In this document: in pieces, positions 9,582 through 20,428 of the stretch
How the letters are laid out: every line of letters begins with the position of its first letter
Numbering within the stretch: the first letter of the stretch is position 1
NCBI RefSeq assembly: GCF_002161445.1
Contig: NZ_NFHT01000004.1
Location: forward strand, 1-64,000
Length of the DNA stretch: 64,000 bases
Source: Alistipes sp. An66
GTDB taxonomy: Bacteria; Bacteroidota; Bacteroidia; Bacteroidales; Rikenellaceae
Direction of reading: 5' to 3'
Translations under genes and position numbers: made by a program
Notes under the pieces: generated by a model
What the model was told of the DNA's origin: nothing
Seen by the model: only the letters and a program-made list of their open reading frames with translations
The model's database searches: none

Positions 9582-10577
9582 ATGAAATATCTTGTTTGGG
9601 GAATTCTCTGCTCTCTTTTCGCACTCCGGGCCTTTGCCGGGGAGCCCGTCTATACGGTCGACTGCAACGGCGGAGGCGACTTCCGCACCGTGCAGGAATG
9701 CTTCGACGCCCTGCCCCCGAAACCCGACGGGTGGCGCACCGTGCGCATCCTGCCCGGCACGTACCGCGAGAAGGTGACGCTCGACGTCTACAAGGACCGC
9801 GTGCGGATCGTCGGCGTGGGCGGGGCCGAAAAGGTCCGCATCGTCTGGAATGATCACACGGGTAAGGTCGTCGACGGCCACGAGATGACGACCTACGACA
9901 CGTGGACGATGTCGTTGCAGGCCGACGACGTGGTGCTGGAAGGCGTCACCGTCGAGAACGATGCCGGAAGGGTCGGGCAGGCCGTGGCCCTCGAAACCCG
10001 CGGCGACCGCATCCGCATCGACCGTTGCCGTCTCGTCGGCGATCAGGACACCTTCTTCACGAAGGGCTATGTCTCGCGCGTTTACGTCACGGATTCCCGG
10101 ATCGAGGGGACGACCGATTTCATCTTCGGTCCGTCGATCGTCCTTTTCGACCGCTGCCGGATCCACGCCAAATCCGACAGCTTCATTACGGCGGCTTCGA
10201 CCACCGAGCGCAACCTGTACGGCTATGTCTTCCGCGATTGCCGCGTGACGGCGGCCGACGGCGTGACGCGTGTTTACCTCGGGCGTCCGTGGAAATCGAC
10301 CGCCCGCACGGTGTGGATCCGTTGCGAGCTGCCGGCGGCGATCCGCCCCGAGGGGTGGCGCGACTGGCACGATGCGGCCCGCAAGGGCGATGTCTACTAC
10401 GGCGAATACGGTTGTACGGGCCCGGGGGCCGACCGCTCGGGGCGTGTGGCCTGGTCGCGGGAGTTGACCGGCGACGAAGCTGCGGCTTATACGCCGGAGC
10501 GGATTTTTGCTAAAAAAACCGGTTCGGAGGCCTTCCGCGACGATTGGCTTCCTGCGGCGTCTGCCGGCAAAGAGTAA
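9582..10577 (+). CDS. Secreted pectinesterase (CE8)
   Basis: Removes methyl esters from homogalacturonan, exposing galacturonate to depolymerases. The 331-residue protein begins with a signal peptide (MKYLVWGILCSLFALRAFAG), so it is periplasmic or exported. The pectinesterase signatures occur in order: GQAVALE near 133, GDQDTFF near 151 (catalytic Asp), GTTDFIFG near 176 (second catalytic Asp) and YLGRPWK near 234 (Arg and Trp). ATG at 9582 was preferred to the TTG at 9567 because it gives the signal peptide directly. It links the uronate pathway to pectin; no pectate lyase, polygalacturonase or SusC/D pair is in the window. Confidence 0.94.
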   Translation: MKYLVWGILCSLFALRAFAGEPVYTVDCNGGGDFRTVQECFDALPPKPDGWRTVRILPGTYREKVTLDVYKDRVRIVGVGGAEKVRIVWNDHTGKVVDGHEMTTYDTWTMSLQADDVVLEGVTVENDAGRVGQAVALETRGDRIRIDRCRLVGDQDTFFTKGYVSRVYVTDSRIEGTTDFIFGPSIVLFDRCRIHAKSDSFITAASTTERNLYGYVFRDCRVTAADGVTRVYLGRPWKSTARTVWIRCELPAAIRPEGWRDWHDAARKGDVYYGEYGCTGPGADRSGRVAWSRELTGDEAAAYTPERIFAKKTGSEAFRDDWLPAASAGKE

Positions 10578-10619
10578 CCGTTCGGACGCGGGGACGACCG
10601 GCATCCGGCGATCGAAAGA

Positions 10620-10656
10620 GCGGCCGGACCTTCCGAATTGCGGAGGGTCCGGCCGC
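10620..10656. terminator. Convergent terminator hairpin between pectinesterase and MATE gene
   Basis: GCGGCCGGACC (10620-10630) pairs perfectly with 10646-10656. It sits between two converging genes, so it can stop transcription from either side, although the flanking T tracts are short. Confidence 0.55.
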
Positions 10657-10675
10657 TTGTGTACAAGGGTGGGCT

Positions 10676-11998
10676 CTACGCCTTTTCGCGGATGGTCCGC
10701 AGGCCGCGGGTCATGATGTATTGCAGGACGCCCCGCAGGAACATGTAGAGCGTGAAGGCGAGCCAGAGTGCGTTGTTGCCGATCCACGGCCGCAGGGCGT
10801 AGAAGATGGCGAAATAAGCGGCCGTGGCCCCGAACATCGAGTTGCGCATGACGCGCGTCTCGGTGGCGCCGACCATGATTCCGTCCATGATGAAGGGCAT
10901 GGCCGAGGCGATGGGGATCAGGATGATCCAGACGATGTAACGCCCGGCGAGTTCGATGATCTGCGGTGTGTCGGGATTTGCGCGGTCGACGAAGAGCCCC
11001 ACCAGATCGCGCCACCACACGAGGTAGATCCCCACGAACACGACCGACACGAGCGTGCCCCAGAGCAGGCAGCGGTGCAGGCATTCGCCGAGCGATGCCC
11101 GGTCGCGGGCCCCGATAAAGCGTCCGGTGAGGGCTTCGGCGGCGTAGGCGAAACCGTCGTTCATGTAGGAGAAGAGCGTGAAGAGTTCGAGCAGCAGGGC
11201 GTTCACGGCCAGCAGCGTGCGGTCCTCCATACGGGCCGAGGCGCCGGTGAAGAAGGTATAGACGGCCACGATGCAGAGCGTGCGCAGGATGATGTCGCGG
11301 TTGATCACGAAGAAGCGCCGCAGGGGCTGCACGTCCAGCACCTCCGACCAGTGGATCGCGGTCAGCAGCGACCGGTATCTGGCGATGAGCAGCACCGTGG
11401 CCAGCCCCACGCCGCACCACTGCGCCACGACCGATGCCCAGGCGATTCCGACGATCCCCAGATCGAGCCCGAATGCGAAGGCGAGGCTGCACGCAAGGTG
11501 GATCAGGTTGACCGTGACGGCCGTGATCATCGGGAAGAGGGCGTTCTGCATGCCGGTGAACCAGCCGTTGAATCCGAAGAGGAGGATGCCGGCCGGCACG
11601 GCCCAGATGCGGGTGTAGAAGTATGCGCGGGTCATCTCGCCGCCGTTCATGGCCCAGAGGGCCAGTTCGCCCAGCGGGTATTGGAGCAGGAGCATCGCCG
11701 CGCCCATGATGCCCGCTACGGAGAGGGCTCGGGCGAGCATGTTGGTGCATTCGCGGAAATTCCCGGCGCCGAAGGCCTGTGCGGTGAGGCCGCTGGTCCC
11801 CATGCGCACGAAGGAGCAGTTCCAGTAGATGAAGTTGAAGATCGAGACGCCGATGGCCAGTGCCCCGATCGTTGCGGCGGAGTCCTGGCCCCAGTGCCCT
11901 GCGATGGCCGTCGAGACGATGCCCATGAGCGGGACGGTGATGTTCGAGACGATGTTCGGGAGCGCCAGACGCAGTATTTCGCGGTTCATTCGCTTCAT
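10676..11998 (-). CDS. MATE family efflux transporter
   Basis: A 440-residue inner-membrane protein with about 12 hydrophobic helices in two similar halves, typical of MATE (MatE) exporters that expel cationic drugs or metabolites using Na+ or H+. The N-terminus MNREILRLALPNIVSNI is the usual start of helix 1 in DinF/NorM-type proteins. Substrate cannot be told from sequence. The probable promoter TATCTTTG lies at 12014-12007 on the reverse strand, only 9 nt from the ATG, so the mRNA leader is a few nucleotides at most. Confidence 0.92.
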   Translation of the reverse strand: MKRMNREILRLALPNIVSNITVPLMGIVSTAIAGHWGQDSAATIGALAIGVSIFNFIYWNCSFVRMGTSGLTAQAFGAGNFRECTNMLARALSVAGIMGAAMLLLQYPLGELALWAMNGGEMTRAYFYTRIWAVPAGILLFGFNGWFTGMQNALFPMITAVTVNLIHLACSLAFAFGLDLGIVGIAWASVVAQWCGVGLATVLLIARYRSLLTAIHWSEVLDVQPLRRFFVINRDIILRTLCIVAVYTFFTGASARMEDRTLLAVNALLLELFTLFSYMNDGFAYAAEALTGRFIGARDRASLGECLHRCLLWGTLVSVVFVGIYLVWWRDLVGLFVDRANPDTPQIIELAGRYIVWIILIPIASAMPFIMDGIMVGATETRVMRNSMFGATAAYFAIFYALRPWIGNNALWLAFTLYMFLRGVLQYIMTRGLRTIREKA

Positions 11999-12006
11999 GA
12001 CGGGTG

Positions 12007-12014
12007 CAAAGATA
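12007..12014 (-). promoter_or_regulatory. -7 element for the MATE gene, almost touching the start codon
   Basis: TATCTTTG on the reverse strand ends 8 nt before the ATG. No clear TTG -33 element is seen at the expected spacing. If used, transcription would start within about 3-5 nt of the initiation codon. Confidence 0.5.
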
Positions 12015-12097
12015 AGGCAAAAGCGGCGAATTTTCGGTCCGCGGCGTCTTTTTCTCGATTTCGGGCACGCAATGTGATGGAATCCGGAAAAATGGAT

Positions 12098-12105
12098 TAC
12101 CTTTG
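12098..12105 (+). promoter_or_regulatory. -7 element for the pseudouridine synthase gene
   Basis: TACCTTTG matches the Bacteroidetes -7 consensus and lies 32 nt before the ATG at 12138. A -33 element is not obvious. Confidence 0.5.
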
Positions 12106-12137
12106 CCGCGCAAATTCATCTTATAGAAGATACGAAC

Positions 12138-13523
12138 ATGAAAGATTCGAAAAACGACTCGACGCCGGTGCTCGAACGCTTCGCACGCGACAAGCGCAAA
12201 CGCACCGTGATCGCTACGGCGGAGCGTGTCGAGCGTCGCCCGCGTTTGCAGCGTGACGCTGCCGATTCGGAGCAACCGTCCCATCCGTACCGTCCCGAAC
12301 ACCGGGCCTCGTACAATCCGCACTTCACGGCCGACAACCGGCCGCTGTTCGACCGCTCCCGCCAGGAGGACGAGGAGCGCCCGCGCCGTGCGTTCGGCGA
12401 CCGTGAAAATCGCTACGGAGAGGAGCGTCCGCAGCGGACCCATGGCGAAAAACCCCGCTATGGCGAGCACTCCCGCTTCGACAACAACGACCGCCCGCGC
12501 CGCACGTTCGGCGACCACGATAACCGCTATGACGAGGAGCGTCCGCGCCGCGCGTTCGGCGACAAACCGCGCTTCGAGGGGGACCGTCCCCGCCGCGAAG
12601 AGGGCGACCGCCCGCAGCGCGCCTACGGACCGAAGGGGGCGAAACCCGGCTATGGTGACAGACGCACCGGGAAATTCGACGACCGCAAGGGAACCAAAGG
12701 CAGCCGCTTCGGTGGAAAGAACGCCGAGGGCCGTCCTGCGGAGAAGCACCCCCGCAAGGGAGCCGACAAACCGGTCTCCTATCCGAAATACGAACCGGCG
12801 GCACAGACGGGCGAGATGCGTTTGAACCGTTTCATCGCCCAGTCGGGCATCTGCTCGCGGCGCGAGGCCGACGATTTCATTCTGGCCGGCGTGGTGACGG
12901 TGAACGGCAAGGTCGTGACCGAACTCGGCACGAAGGTGCAGCCCACCGACGAGGTTCGTTTCAACGACGAACCGGTGCGCGGCGAGAAGAAGGTCTACCT
13001 GGTGCTCAACAAGCCGAAGGGTTACGTGACGTCGCTCGATGATCCGCATGCCGGGAAGACGGTGATGGATCTGGTGAAGGGCGCCTGCACGGAGCGGATC
13101 TACCCCGTGGGGCGTCTGGACAAGAACAGCCTCGGGCTGCTGCTTTTCACCAACGACGGCGACCTGACCAAGCAGCTCACGCACCCCTCCTACCGGAAGA
13201 AGAAGATCTATCAGGTGACGCTGGACAAGCCGCTGACACGGGCCGACATGGACCGCATCGCCGAGGGCATTACGCTCGAAGACGGAGAAATCTTCGCCGA
13301 CGAGATCTCCTACGTCAAGGAGAACAAGCAGGAGATCGGCATCGAGATCCACTCGGGCCGCAACCGCATCGTGCGCCGCATTTTCGAGTTCCTGGGCTAC
13401 ACGGTCACGAAGCTCGACCGCGTCTACTACGCCGGTCTGACGAAGAAGAACCTCAAACGCGGGGCATGGCGTTTCCTGACCCGCGAGGAGGTCGAACGGC
13501 TCAAATCGGGACTTTACGAGTAG
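12138..13523 (+). CDS. rluB: 23S rRNA pseudouridine synthase (RluB/RsuA family) with long charged N-terminal extension
   Basis: The C-terminal ~240 residues hold an S4 RNA-binding domain (MRLNRFIAQSGICSRREAD near residue 227) followed by an RsuA-type catalytic domain with GRLDKNSLGLLLFTNDG near 331, whose Asp is the catalytic nucleophile. The family makes pseudouridine in rRNA; RluB acts on 23S rRNA position 2605. The first ~215 residues are an Arg/Asp/Gly-rich, low-complexity extension with recurring RPRRAFGD-like units, probably disordered and RNA-binding. Such extensions are known in Bacteroidetes members. The exact rRNA target is inferred from family resemblance. Confidence 0.85.
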   Translation: MKDSKNDSTPVLERFARDKRKRTVIATAERVERRPRLQRDAADSEQPSHPYRPEHRASYNPHFTADNRPLFDRSRQEDEERPRRAFGDRENRYGEERPQRTHGEKPRYGEHSRFDNNDRPRRTFGDHDNRYDEERPRRAFGDKPRFEGDRPRREEGDRPQRAYGPKGAKPGYGDRRTGKFDDRKGTKGSRFGGKNAEGRPAEKHPRKGADKPVSYPKYEPAAQTGEMRLNRFIAQSGICSRREADDFILAGVVTVNGKVVTELGTKVQPTDEVRFNDEPVRGEKKVYLVLNKPKGYVTSLDDPHAGKTVMDLVKGACTERIYPVGRLDKNSLGLLLFTNDGDLTKQLTHPSYRKKKIYQVTLDKPLTRADMDRIAEGITLEDGEIFADEISYVKENKQEIGIEIHSGRNRIVRRIFEFLGYTVTKLDRVYYAGLTKKNLKRGAWRFLTREEVERLKSGLYE

Positions 13524-13591
13524 CCCGTTCCCTTTGAGGGGTGGAGCCTCCCTCTCCCGGGGGCGGGGCTGCCCCCTCCCTGAAACGATTC

Positions 13592-13637
13592 GCCCCGGAA
13601 ACCGTCTGTGAGGATGGTTCTCCGGGGCTTGTCTTTT
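13592..13637 (+). terminator. Terminator after the pseudouridine synthase gene
   Basis: GCCCCGGA (13592-13599) pairs with TCCGGGGC (13621-13628), with further AACC/GGTT pairing inside, followed by a T-rich run. It lies between this gene and the converging peptidase gene. Confidence 0.6.
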
Positions 13638-13680
13638 GTGTCCGCCGGACCCGCGCTCCGGCTCCCGTTCCCGCCGGGAA

Positions 13681-15216
13681 TCAGTGCGTTGCCCGGTACC
13701 ACGCCGTCTGCCGGCAGTCCGTGGCATAAGGCTCCGCAGTCTCGGGCTCGCTCGTCGTCACGCCCGTGTAGTAGTTGATCGGGTTGAGGCGCCCGTTGTA
13801 GGCCGAGTAATAGTTTGGCGTGTGGTAGCGCTGCCCGGTCGGGAAGGCACGCTCCATCTGTGCCGTGAAGGCATCGGCAACCCCGGCGTCGCCGCAGCTC
13901 AACGCGACGAACTGTCCCAGGTCGTAGAAGAGCTTCGTGTTGCCGCCCTTGTAGTATTGGAGCTCCGCGCGTTCGAAATCCTGCTTTGCGGCGCTGCTGA
14001 CCCGCCGCATTTCGGCGGCCAGGGCGTCGAGCTCCGACATCACGGCGAGCGAGATGCACCCCGACTGCTCGTTGCCGGAGATGGTGTCCCAGTCGTACTG
14101 GTAGAAATACCAGAACTCCCGGCAGATCTCGTTCAACTGGGTGCGGAGGTCCGCCTGCTCGTCGAAGAGGTGCGGGACGATGCGGTCGTAGGGGAATCCG
14201 GCGGCCATGATCTCGCAGGGCGACGCCACGACGTAATCCACCGCCGTGCGCAGGTCGTAGAGCGTCTCGATGCTGGCCATGAAGCAGTCGTCGAAGACCA
14301 GATAGTCGAACCGCAGCGGAAGGGCTTCGAGGATGGCGGCCAGCTCCCCGATGTCGAGTTCATGTCCCGTGTCTCCGAACGACCGGGTCGGCTTGGCGCC
14401 GGGGACCGGCGTCCAGACATCGGACGCAGTGCCGGGCCGTACCGAACGGGGCAGGACTCCGCTGCTGGCCGGGATCCAGGCCTTGCCGTGGCAGCCGATG
14501 ATGAGTCCGTAACGCTCCGCCGGGGCGTATGCCGCGGCATCGGTGAAGACCTGCTGCACATCTTCCGGACGTCCGGCGTTGAAATCCTCGTAGGTCGTCA
14601 GGGGGATGCTCTCGCACGTCCCTGTCGAGGGGTCGTAGCGGAGTTCCAGCATCTCGGCCGTGGCGTGCTGCCGCGGCTGGTAGCAGACCAGCATGCGCCC
14701 GTCGCCCGGAATCTCCGCCGTGATTGCTTCCTGGATCTTTGCGATGTTCTCCTTGTAGAAGGTGATCAGATCCCGCCCCGGCATGTAGAGCAGTACGGTA
14801 CGGCTGGCCGTCGCGGGGCGCTGGCTGACCGTGATTCCGTAATCCTGCCTGCCGGCGAAGAAATGGACGGTGATGGTTCCCAACTGCCGGCGCTCCTTTT
14901 CGGTGTTGGCCTCCGTGGGAGTAACCGTGACCGTCGTTTCGCCCGCCGTGCCGCTGCTCGGCGAGACCGAGAAGCCCTCGCCGCTGTATGTCAGTCCCCA
15001 CGCCGCATCGGCCGTGACCGTGAAGGTCGCGTTACCCGAGGCGTCGCCCGGGAGGAGGATCTCCTGCACCGAAATCCGGATCTGCGGATCCGGGTCCTGC
15101 TTGGAACAGGCGGTCGGAAGCGTCGCCGCAAGGAGCGTTACGACCGCCAGCAGCAGGCGCAGGGCCGTGTTGCGGATTATTTGTAGGTACGGGGTTTGAG
15201 GTTGTTGAACTGCCAT
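13681..15216 (-). CDS. Clostripain family (C11) peptidase lipoprotein with BACON domain
   Basis: A 511-residue cell-envelope protein. A hydrophobic segment ends in LPTAC (Cys37), a lipobox. Residues about 45-130 look like a BACON Ig-like domain, common in Bacteroidetes surface proteins. The peptidase part has the C11 catalytic pair: His in LIIGCHGKAW near residue 248 and Cys in YLVFDDCFMAS near 312. C11 enzymes cleave after basic residues, usually after self-maturation. The ATG at 15216 overlaps the upstream DUF4919 gene by 40 nt; no later ATG, GTG or TTG precedes the signal core, so this start is retained. Confidence 0.85.
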   Translation of the reverse strand: MAVQQPQTPYLQIIRNTALRLLLAVVTLLAATLPTACSKQDPDPQIRISVQEILLPGDASGNATFTVTADAAWGLTYSGEGFSVSPSSGTAGETTVTVTPTEANTEKERRQLGTITVHFFAGRQDYGITVSQRPATASRTVLLYMPGRDLITFYKENIAKIQEAITAEIPGDGRMLVCYQPRQHATAEMLELRYDPSTGTCESIPLTTYEDFNAGRPEDVQQVFTDAAAYAPAERYGLIIGCHGKAWIPASSGVLPRSVRPGTASDVWTPVPGAKPTRSFGDTGHELDIGELAAILEALPLRFDYLVFDDCFMASIETLYDLRTAVDYVVASPCEIMAAGFPYDRIVPHLFDEQADLRTQLNEICREFWYFYQYDWDTISGNEQSGCISLAVMSELDALAAEMRRVSSAAKQDFERAELQYYKGGNTKLFYDLGQFVALSCGDAGVADAFTAQMERAFPTGQRYHTPNYYSAYNGRLNPINYYTGVTTSEPETAEPYATDCRQTAWYRATH

Positions 15217-15914
15217 GTGCGGTCGCGTTTGTAGGTGTAGCCTTCGGGCTTGTTCCAGTAGACGCGCCCGAAGTCGAAATAGAATCCCTTGCGTTTTTTG
15301 CCGTCGACGACATAGGGCACCAGCAGCGGCACGAACTCCACGGTGCGGCTGATGATCCGGGCCTTTCCGCAGGAGAGCTCCTCGGCGGCCAGCACGTCGA
15401 GCGCATGGTCGAACATCAGCACGTGGCGCGGGGTCTTCTCCGTGAATCCGTCGCCCGAGTCGAGGATCGCACGGATCACGCCGTTCATGCGGTCGGCGTA
15501 TGCCTTTTCGCGCACCTTGTCTCCGAGCGCCCCGTAGGCGAACGACATCATGTTGAGGATCTTCGGGCTGAACGGGTCTCGGGCCAGGGCGTCGTTGCCC
15601 AGCGAGATGAGCGATTCGAGCGTGGCGACGTCGGGCTGGTCGGGGTCGATTCCGGCGATGAGCATCAGCATCTTGTCCAGATCGGGGTTCGTGGCCAGGG
15701 GCTTGTACTCGTCGCGGTAGGCGAATCCGTAATAGAGGTAATGGTACTCCTCGTCGGTGAGCGACGCATCGCCGGCGTTGTAGCGCATCATCAGCCCCGG
15801 GTAGTAGAAGGGCGATTCGGCGTCGAGCGTGCGGTCGAGGATCATCTCCTCGTCGGGGACCCGAGCTGCGGCCAGCGCCGGCAGGAGGAGGGCAAAGAGC
15901 AGGAATCGTTTCAT
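15177..15914 (-). CDS. DUF4919 family secreted protein
   Basis: A 245-residue protein with an N-terminal signal peptide ending about LPALAAA. The remainder resembles DUF4919 proteins of Bacteroidetes, which have no known function to me. It is rich in Tyr and acidic residues, includes a segment resembling helical (TPR-like) packing around residues 60-130, and ends at the overlap with the downstream peptidase gene. ATG at 15914 was chosen over a TTG at 15941 because it starts the signal peptide. It lies 30 nt after dapA and is probably the third gene of a ligA-dapA-DUF4919-peptidase transcript. Confidence 0.75.
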   Translation of the reverse strand: MKRFLLFALLLPALAAARVPDEEMILDRTLDAESPFYYPGLMMRYNAGDASLTDEEYHYLYYGFAYRDEYKPLATNPDLDKMLMLIAGIDPDQPDVATLESLISLGNDALARDPFSPKILNMMSFAYGALGDKVREKAYADRMNGVIRAILDSGDGFTEKTPRHVLMFDHALDVLAAEELSCGKARIISRTVEFVPLLVPYVVDGKKRKGFYFDFGRVYWNKPEGYTYKRDRTWQFNNLKPRTYK

Positions 15915-15944
15915 TTCGGTCGTTTTGGGATACGAACGCAAAAA

Positions 15945-16835
15945 TCAGCGCAAATCGTATTTCGCGATCAACGTTTTGAAGCGTTCGCGCAGGTGCTCGG
16001 ATCCCGGGACGAGGGGCAGGCGCACCGTGTCGCCGATAAGGCCCATGACCGCGAGAGCGCATTTCACACCGACGGGATTCCCCTCCTCGAAGAGGGCCTT
16101 GACCGCTTCGTCGAGAGCTTCGTACTCGCGGTCGGCCGCTGCGAAGTCGCCGTGTTTGGCGTGGGCGATGCAGCTCATGAAGCGTTTTGGGAAGGCGTTT
16201 GCGGCCACGGAGATCACGCCGTCGCCGCCGCGCCGCATCAGTTCGATGGTGATGCCGTCGTCGCCCGAGAGGACGAGGAATCCTTCGGGGCGGTTGTCCA
16301 GAATCTGCTGCATCTGTTCGATGTTTCCGGAGGCCTCCTTGATGCCGATGACGTTCGGCAGTTCGCGGGCGCAGCGCAGCGTGGTCTCGGCCGTCATGTT
16401 GACGCCCGTTCGTCCGGGGATGTTGTAGAGGATCACCGGCAGGGGCGAGTGCTCCGAGACGGTGCGGAAGTGCTGGAACAACCCCTCCTGCGACGGTTTG
16501 TTGTAGTAGGGGGCCACGCTCAATATGGCGTCGGCGCCGCGCAGGTCGAATTCGCGCAGCTGGTCGAGGACCTCCGACGTGGAGTTTCCGCCGCATCCCA
16601 TCACCAGCGGCACGCGCCCGGCGATGTGGTTGGTGATGAACATGGCGATGACGGCCCGTTCGGGCATGTAGAGCGTGGGGGTTTCGGCCGTAGTGCCCAG
16701 GGTGACGATGTAATCCACACCGCCCTCGATCACATAGTCGACCATGCGGGCCAGGGCTTCGTAATCGACTCTTCCGTCCCGCGTGAAGGGGGTGATCATG
16801 GCGGCTCCTACGCCGGCGAGTTTGTGTTGTAGCAT
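15945..16835 (-). CDS. dapA: 4-hydroxy-tetrahydrodipicolinate synthase
   Basis: Condenses pyruvate with aspartate semialdehyde in lysine and diaminopimelate synthesis. The 296-residue TIM barrel has the family motifs: GTTAETPTL near residue 44 (substrate hydroxyls), YNIPGRTG near 133 (catalytic Tyr) and IGIKEASG near 161 (Schiff-base Lys). It follows ligA by 71 nt on the same strand. Confidence 0.95.
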   Translation of the reverse strand: MLQHKLAGVGAAMITPFTRDGRVDYEALARMVDYVIEGGVDYIVTLGTTAETPTLYMPERAVIAMFITNHIAGRVPLVMGCGGNSTSEVLDQLREFDLRGADAILSVAPYYNKPSQEGLFQHFRTVSEHSPLPVILYNIPGRTGVNMTAETTLRCARELPNVIGIKEASGNIEQMQQILDNRPEGFLVLSGDDGITIELMRRGGDGVISVAANAFPKRFMSCIAHAKHGDFAAADREYEALDEAVKALFEEGNPVGVKCALAVMGLIGDTVRLPLVPGSEHLRERFKTLIAKYDLR

Positions 16836-16906
16836 GCTGTTATCCGTATTGTTGTGATTTTCGTATTTTTTGGCTTTTCCGTTGTAAGCGGTCGTACCCG
16901 TGCGGT

Positions 16907-19162
<2,256 letters not shown>

Positions 19163-19277
19163 TTACATATTTTGGTGGTAACAACGGGTAAAAACAAAAA
19201 AAATGCAAAAAAAAATTGCAGATGTGGTGCGATATTCAAATTTTGCGTATAATTGCAGAAAATTTCGAAGCACTACC

Positions 19278-19616
19278 ATGGCTAAACAGAATATCGTGAA
19301 GAAACATATCGTAACGAGTTTTCACAATCTGACTCCGGAGATGCAGGAGGCCGTGAAGGAAAAATACCCGCTGGGGTTCACCGATTCGATGATTCGGGTG
19401 GACAAACCCAACGGCGATTTTTTTTATGCCGTGCCGTATGATACGGAGGATGTGGCCTACATGATCAAGATCGACGTGAAGATCGACGACTCGGCGCAGG
19501 ACGACGACGACAAGGACTACTACGACGACGATCTGAAAGGCGCCGACGATTTGCAGGGCGCCGACGACGATGCGTCGGAGATGTCGGAGTCGTCGGACGA
19601 CGACGTGAACATCTGA
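19278..19616 (+). CDS. Conserved hypothetical protein with acidic tail
   Basis: A 112-residue cytosolic protein. The first ~75 residues form a compact-looking alpha/beta domain (MAKQNIVKKHIVTSFHNL...) of a kind I have seen in Bacteroidetes but cannot name. The last ~35 residues are almost entirely Asp, Ser and Glu. ATG at 19278 was preferred to an in-frame ATG at 19203 that lies in an A-rich intergenic tract. A weak -7-like TATAATTG sits at 19248-19255. It is followed after 12 nt by the next gene, so the two may be co-transcribed. Acidic tails of this sort are common in partners of basic proteins or nucleic-acid-bound complexes, which is inference only. Confidence 0.7.
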   Translation: MAKQNIVKKHIVTSFHNLTPEMQEAVKEKYPLGFTDSMIRVDKPNGDFFYAVPYDTEDVAYMIKIDVKIDDSAQDDDDKDYYDDDLKGADDLQGADDDASEMSESSDDDVNI

Positions 19617-19628
19617 TCCTTTCCGGAG

Positions 19629-20240
19629 ATGTTCCGCCGGATTCCGCTGCTGCTGACCTTGCTGCTGGCGACGGCCTGCGGCCTTGCCGACGATCCGCAG
19701 GACGAGCGCGACCGGTACATTTATCCCACCTTTTTCGACAAGACATTCGAAGCGTACTGCCGGAGGGCGTTCGACCTCGACGGCGACGGACGCATCTCGC
19801 GCTACGAGGCGCGGCGGGTGCGTGAGGTCGCATGTCCGGGGCAGGGGATCGTCTCGCTGGCGGATCTGCGCGAATTCCCCAATCTGGAACGGCTCGACTG
19901 TGCGGACAACGCGCTGACGGAACTGGACCTCTCCGTGTGCACGCTCCTGACGCGTGTGGATTGCAGCGGGAACGGCCTCACGGCGCTCGATCTCGACGGG
20001 TTGCGGGGCCTCGCCTGGCTGGACTGCCGCGACAATGCGCTGACGCAGCTCGACCTCACGGCGAACGTCTCGCTCGCGTGGCTGGATGCCCGCGGCAACC
20101 GTTTCCGGACACTCGACGTGTCGGTCTGCTCGTCCGTTTTGCAGGCCGACGTGCGGGAGAATCCCGATCTGGCGACGCTCTATTTCCGGACATCGCAGGG
20201 CATTCACTTCGACGGTATTACGACCCCCGTCGAGCGGTGA
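19629..20240 (+). CDS. Lipoprotein with one EF-hand-like loop and leucine-rich repeats
   Basis: A 203-residue protein starting with a lipoprotein signal (LLLATAC, Cys17). Near residue 49 lies DLDGDGRISRYEA, a canonical dockerin/EF-hand type calcium loop. From about residue 75 there are five ~21-residue units with the pattern LxxLDCxxNxLTxLDL, a leucine-rich repeat solenoid. The combination suggests a calcium-stabilised surface binding protein. No ligand can be inferred. Confidence 0.78.
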   Translation: MFRRIPLLLTLLLATACGLADDPQDERDRYIYPTFFDKTFEAYCRRAFDLDGDGRISRYEARRVREVACPGQGIVSLADLREFPNLERLDCADNALTELDLSVCTLLTRVDCSGNGLTALDLDGLRGLAWLDCRDNALTQLDLTANVSLAWLDARGNRFRTLDVSVCSSVLQADVRENPDLATLYFRTSQGIHFDGITTPVER

Positions 20241-20349
20241 TGGCGCCGGACGGCGGCCGTCGCGCGTCCCGAAATCCCCGGCCGGACCGGAATGCGGATG
20301 CGAAGAGCCGCGTTTTTTTATCATTTTGTTGAAAACTCCTCCGCGGAGG

Positions 20350-20381
20350 TTGCGCTTTTCCCGGATTATTTCGTACCTTTG
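20350..20381 (+). promoter_or_regulatory. Promoter for purA
   Basis: TTG at 20350-20352, 21-bp spacer, TACCTTTG at 20374-20381; the ATG lies 48 nt further on. Confidence 0.65.
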
Positions 20382-20428
20382 GATGCAAAAAACCTCTTTT
20401 TGCGGATAAAGACTTAAAAATCGCATAC

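Noticed and set aside
9573..13727. 1384-codon reverse open frame spanning several genes
   Set aside because: Shadow frame over pectinesterase, MATE and pseudouridine synthase genes; composition is low-complexity and runs across terminators and promoters.
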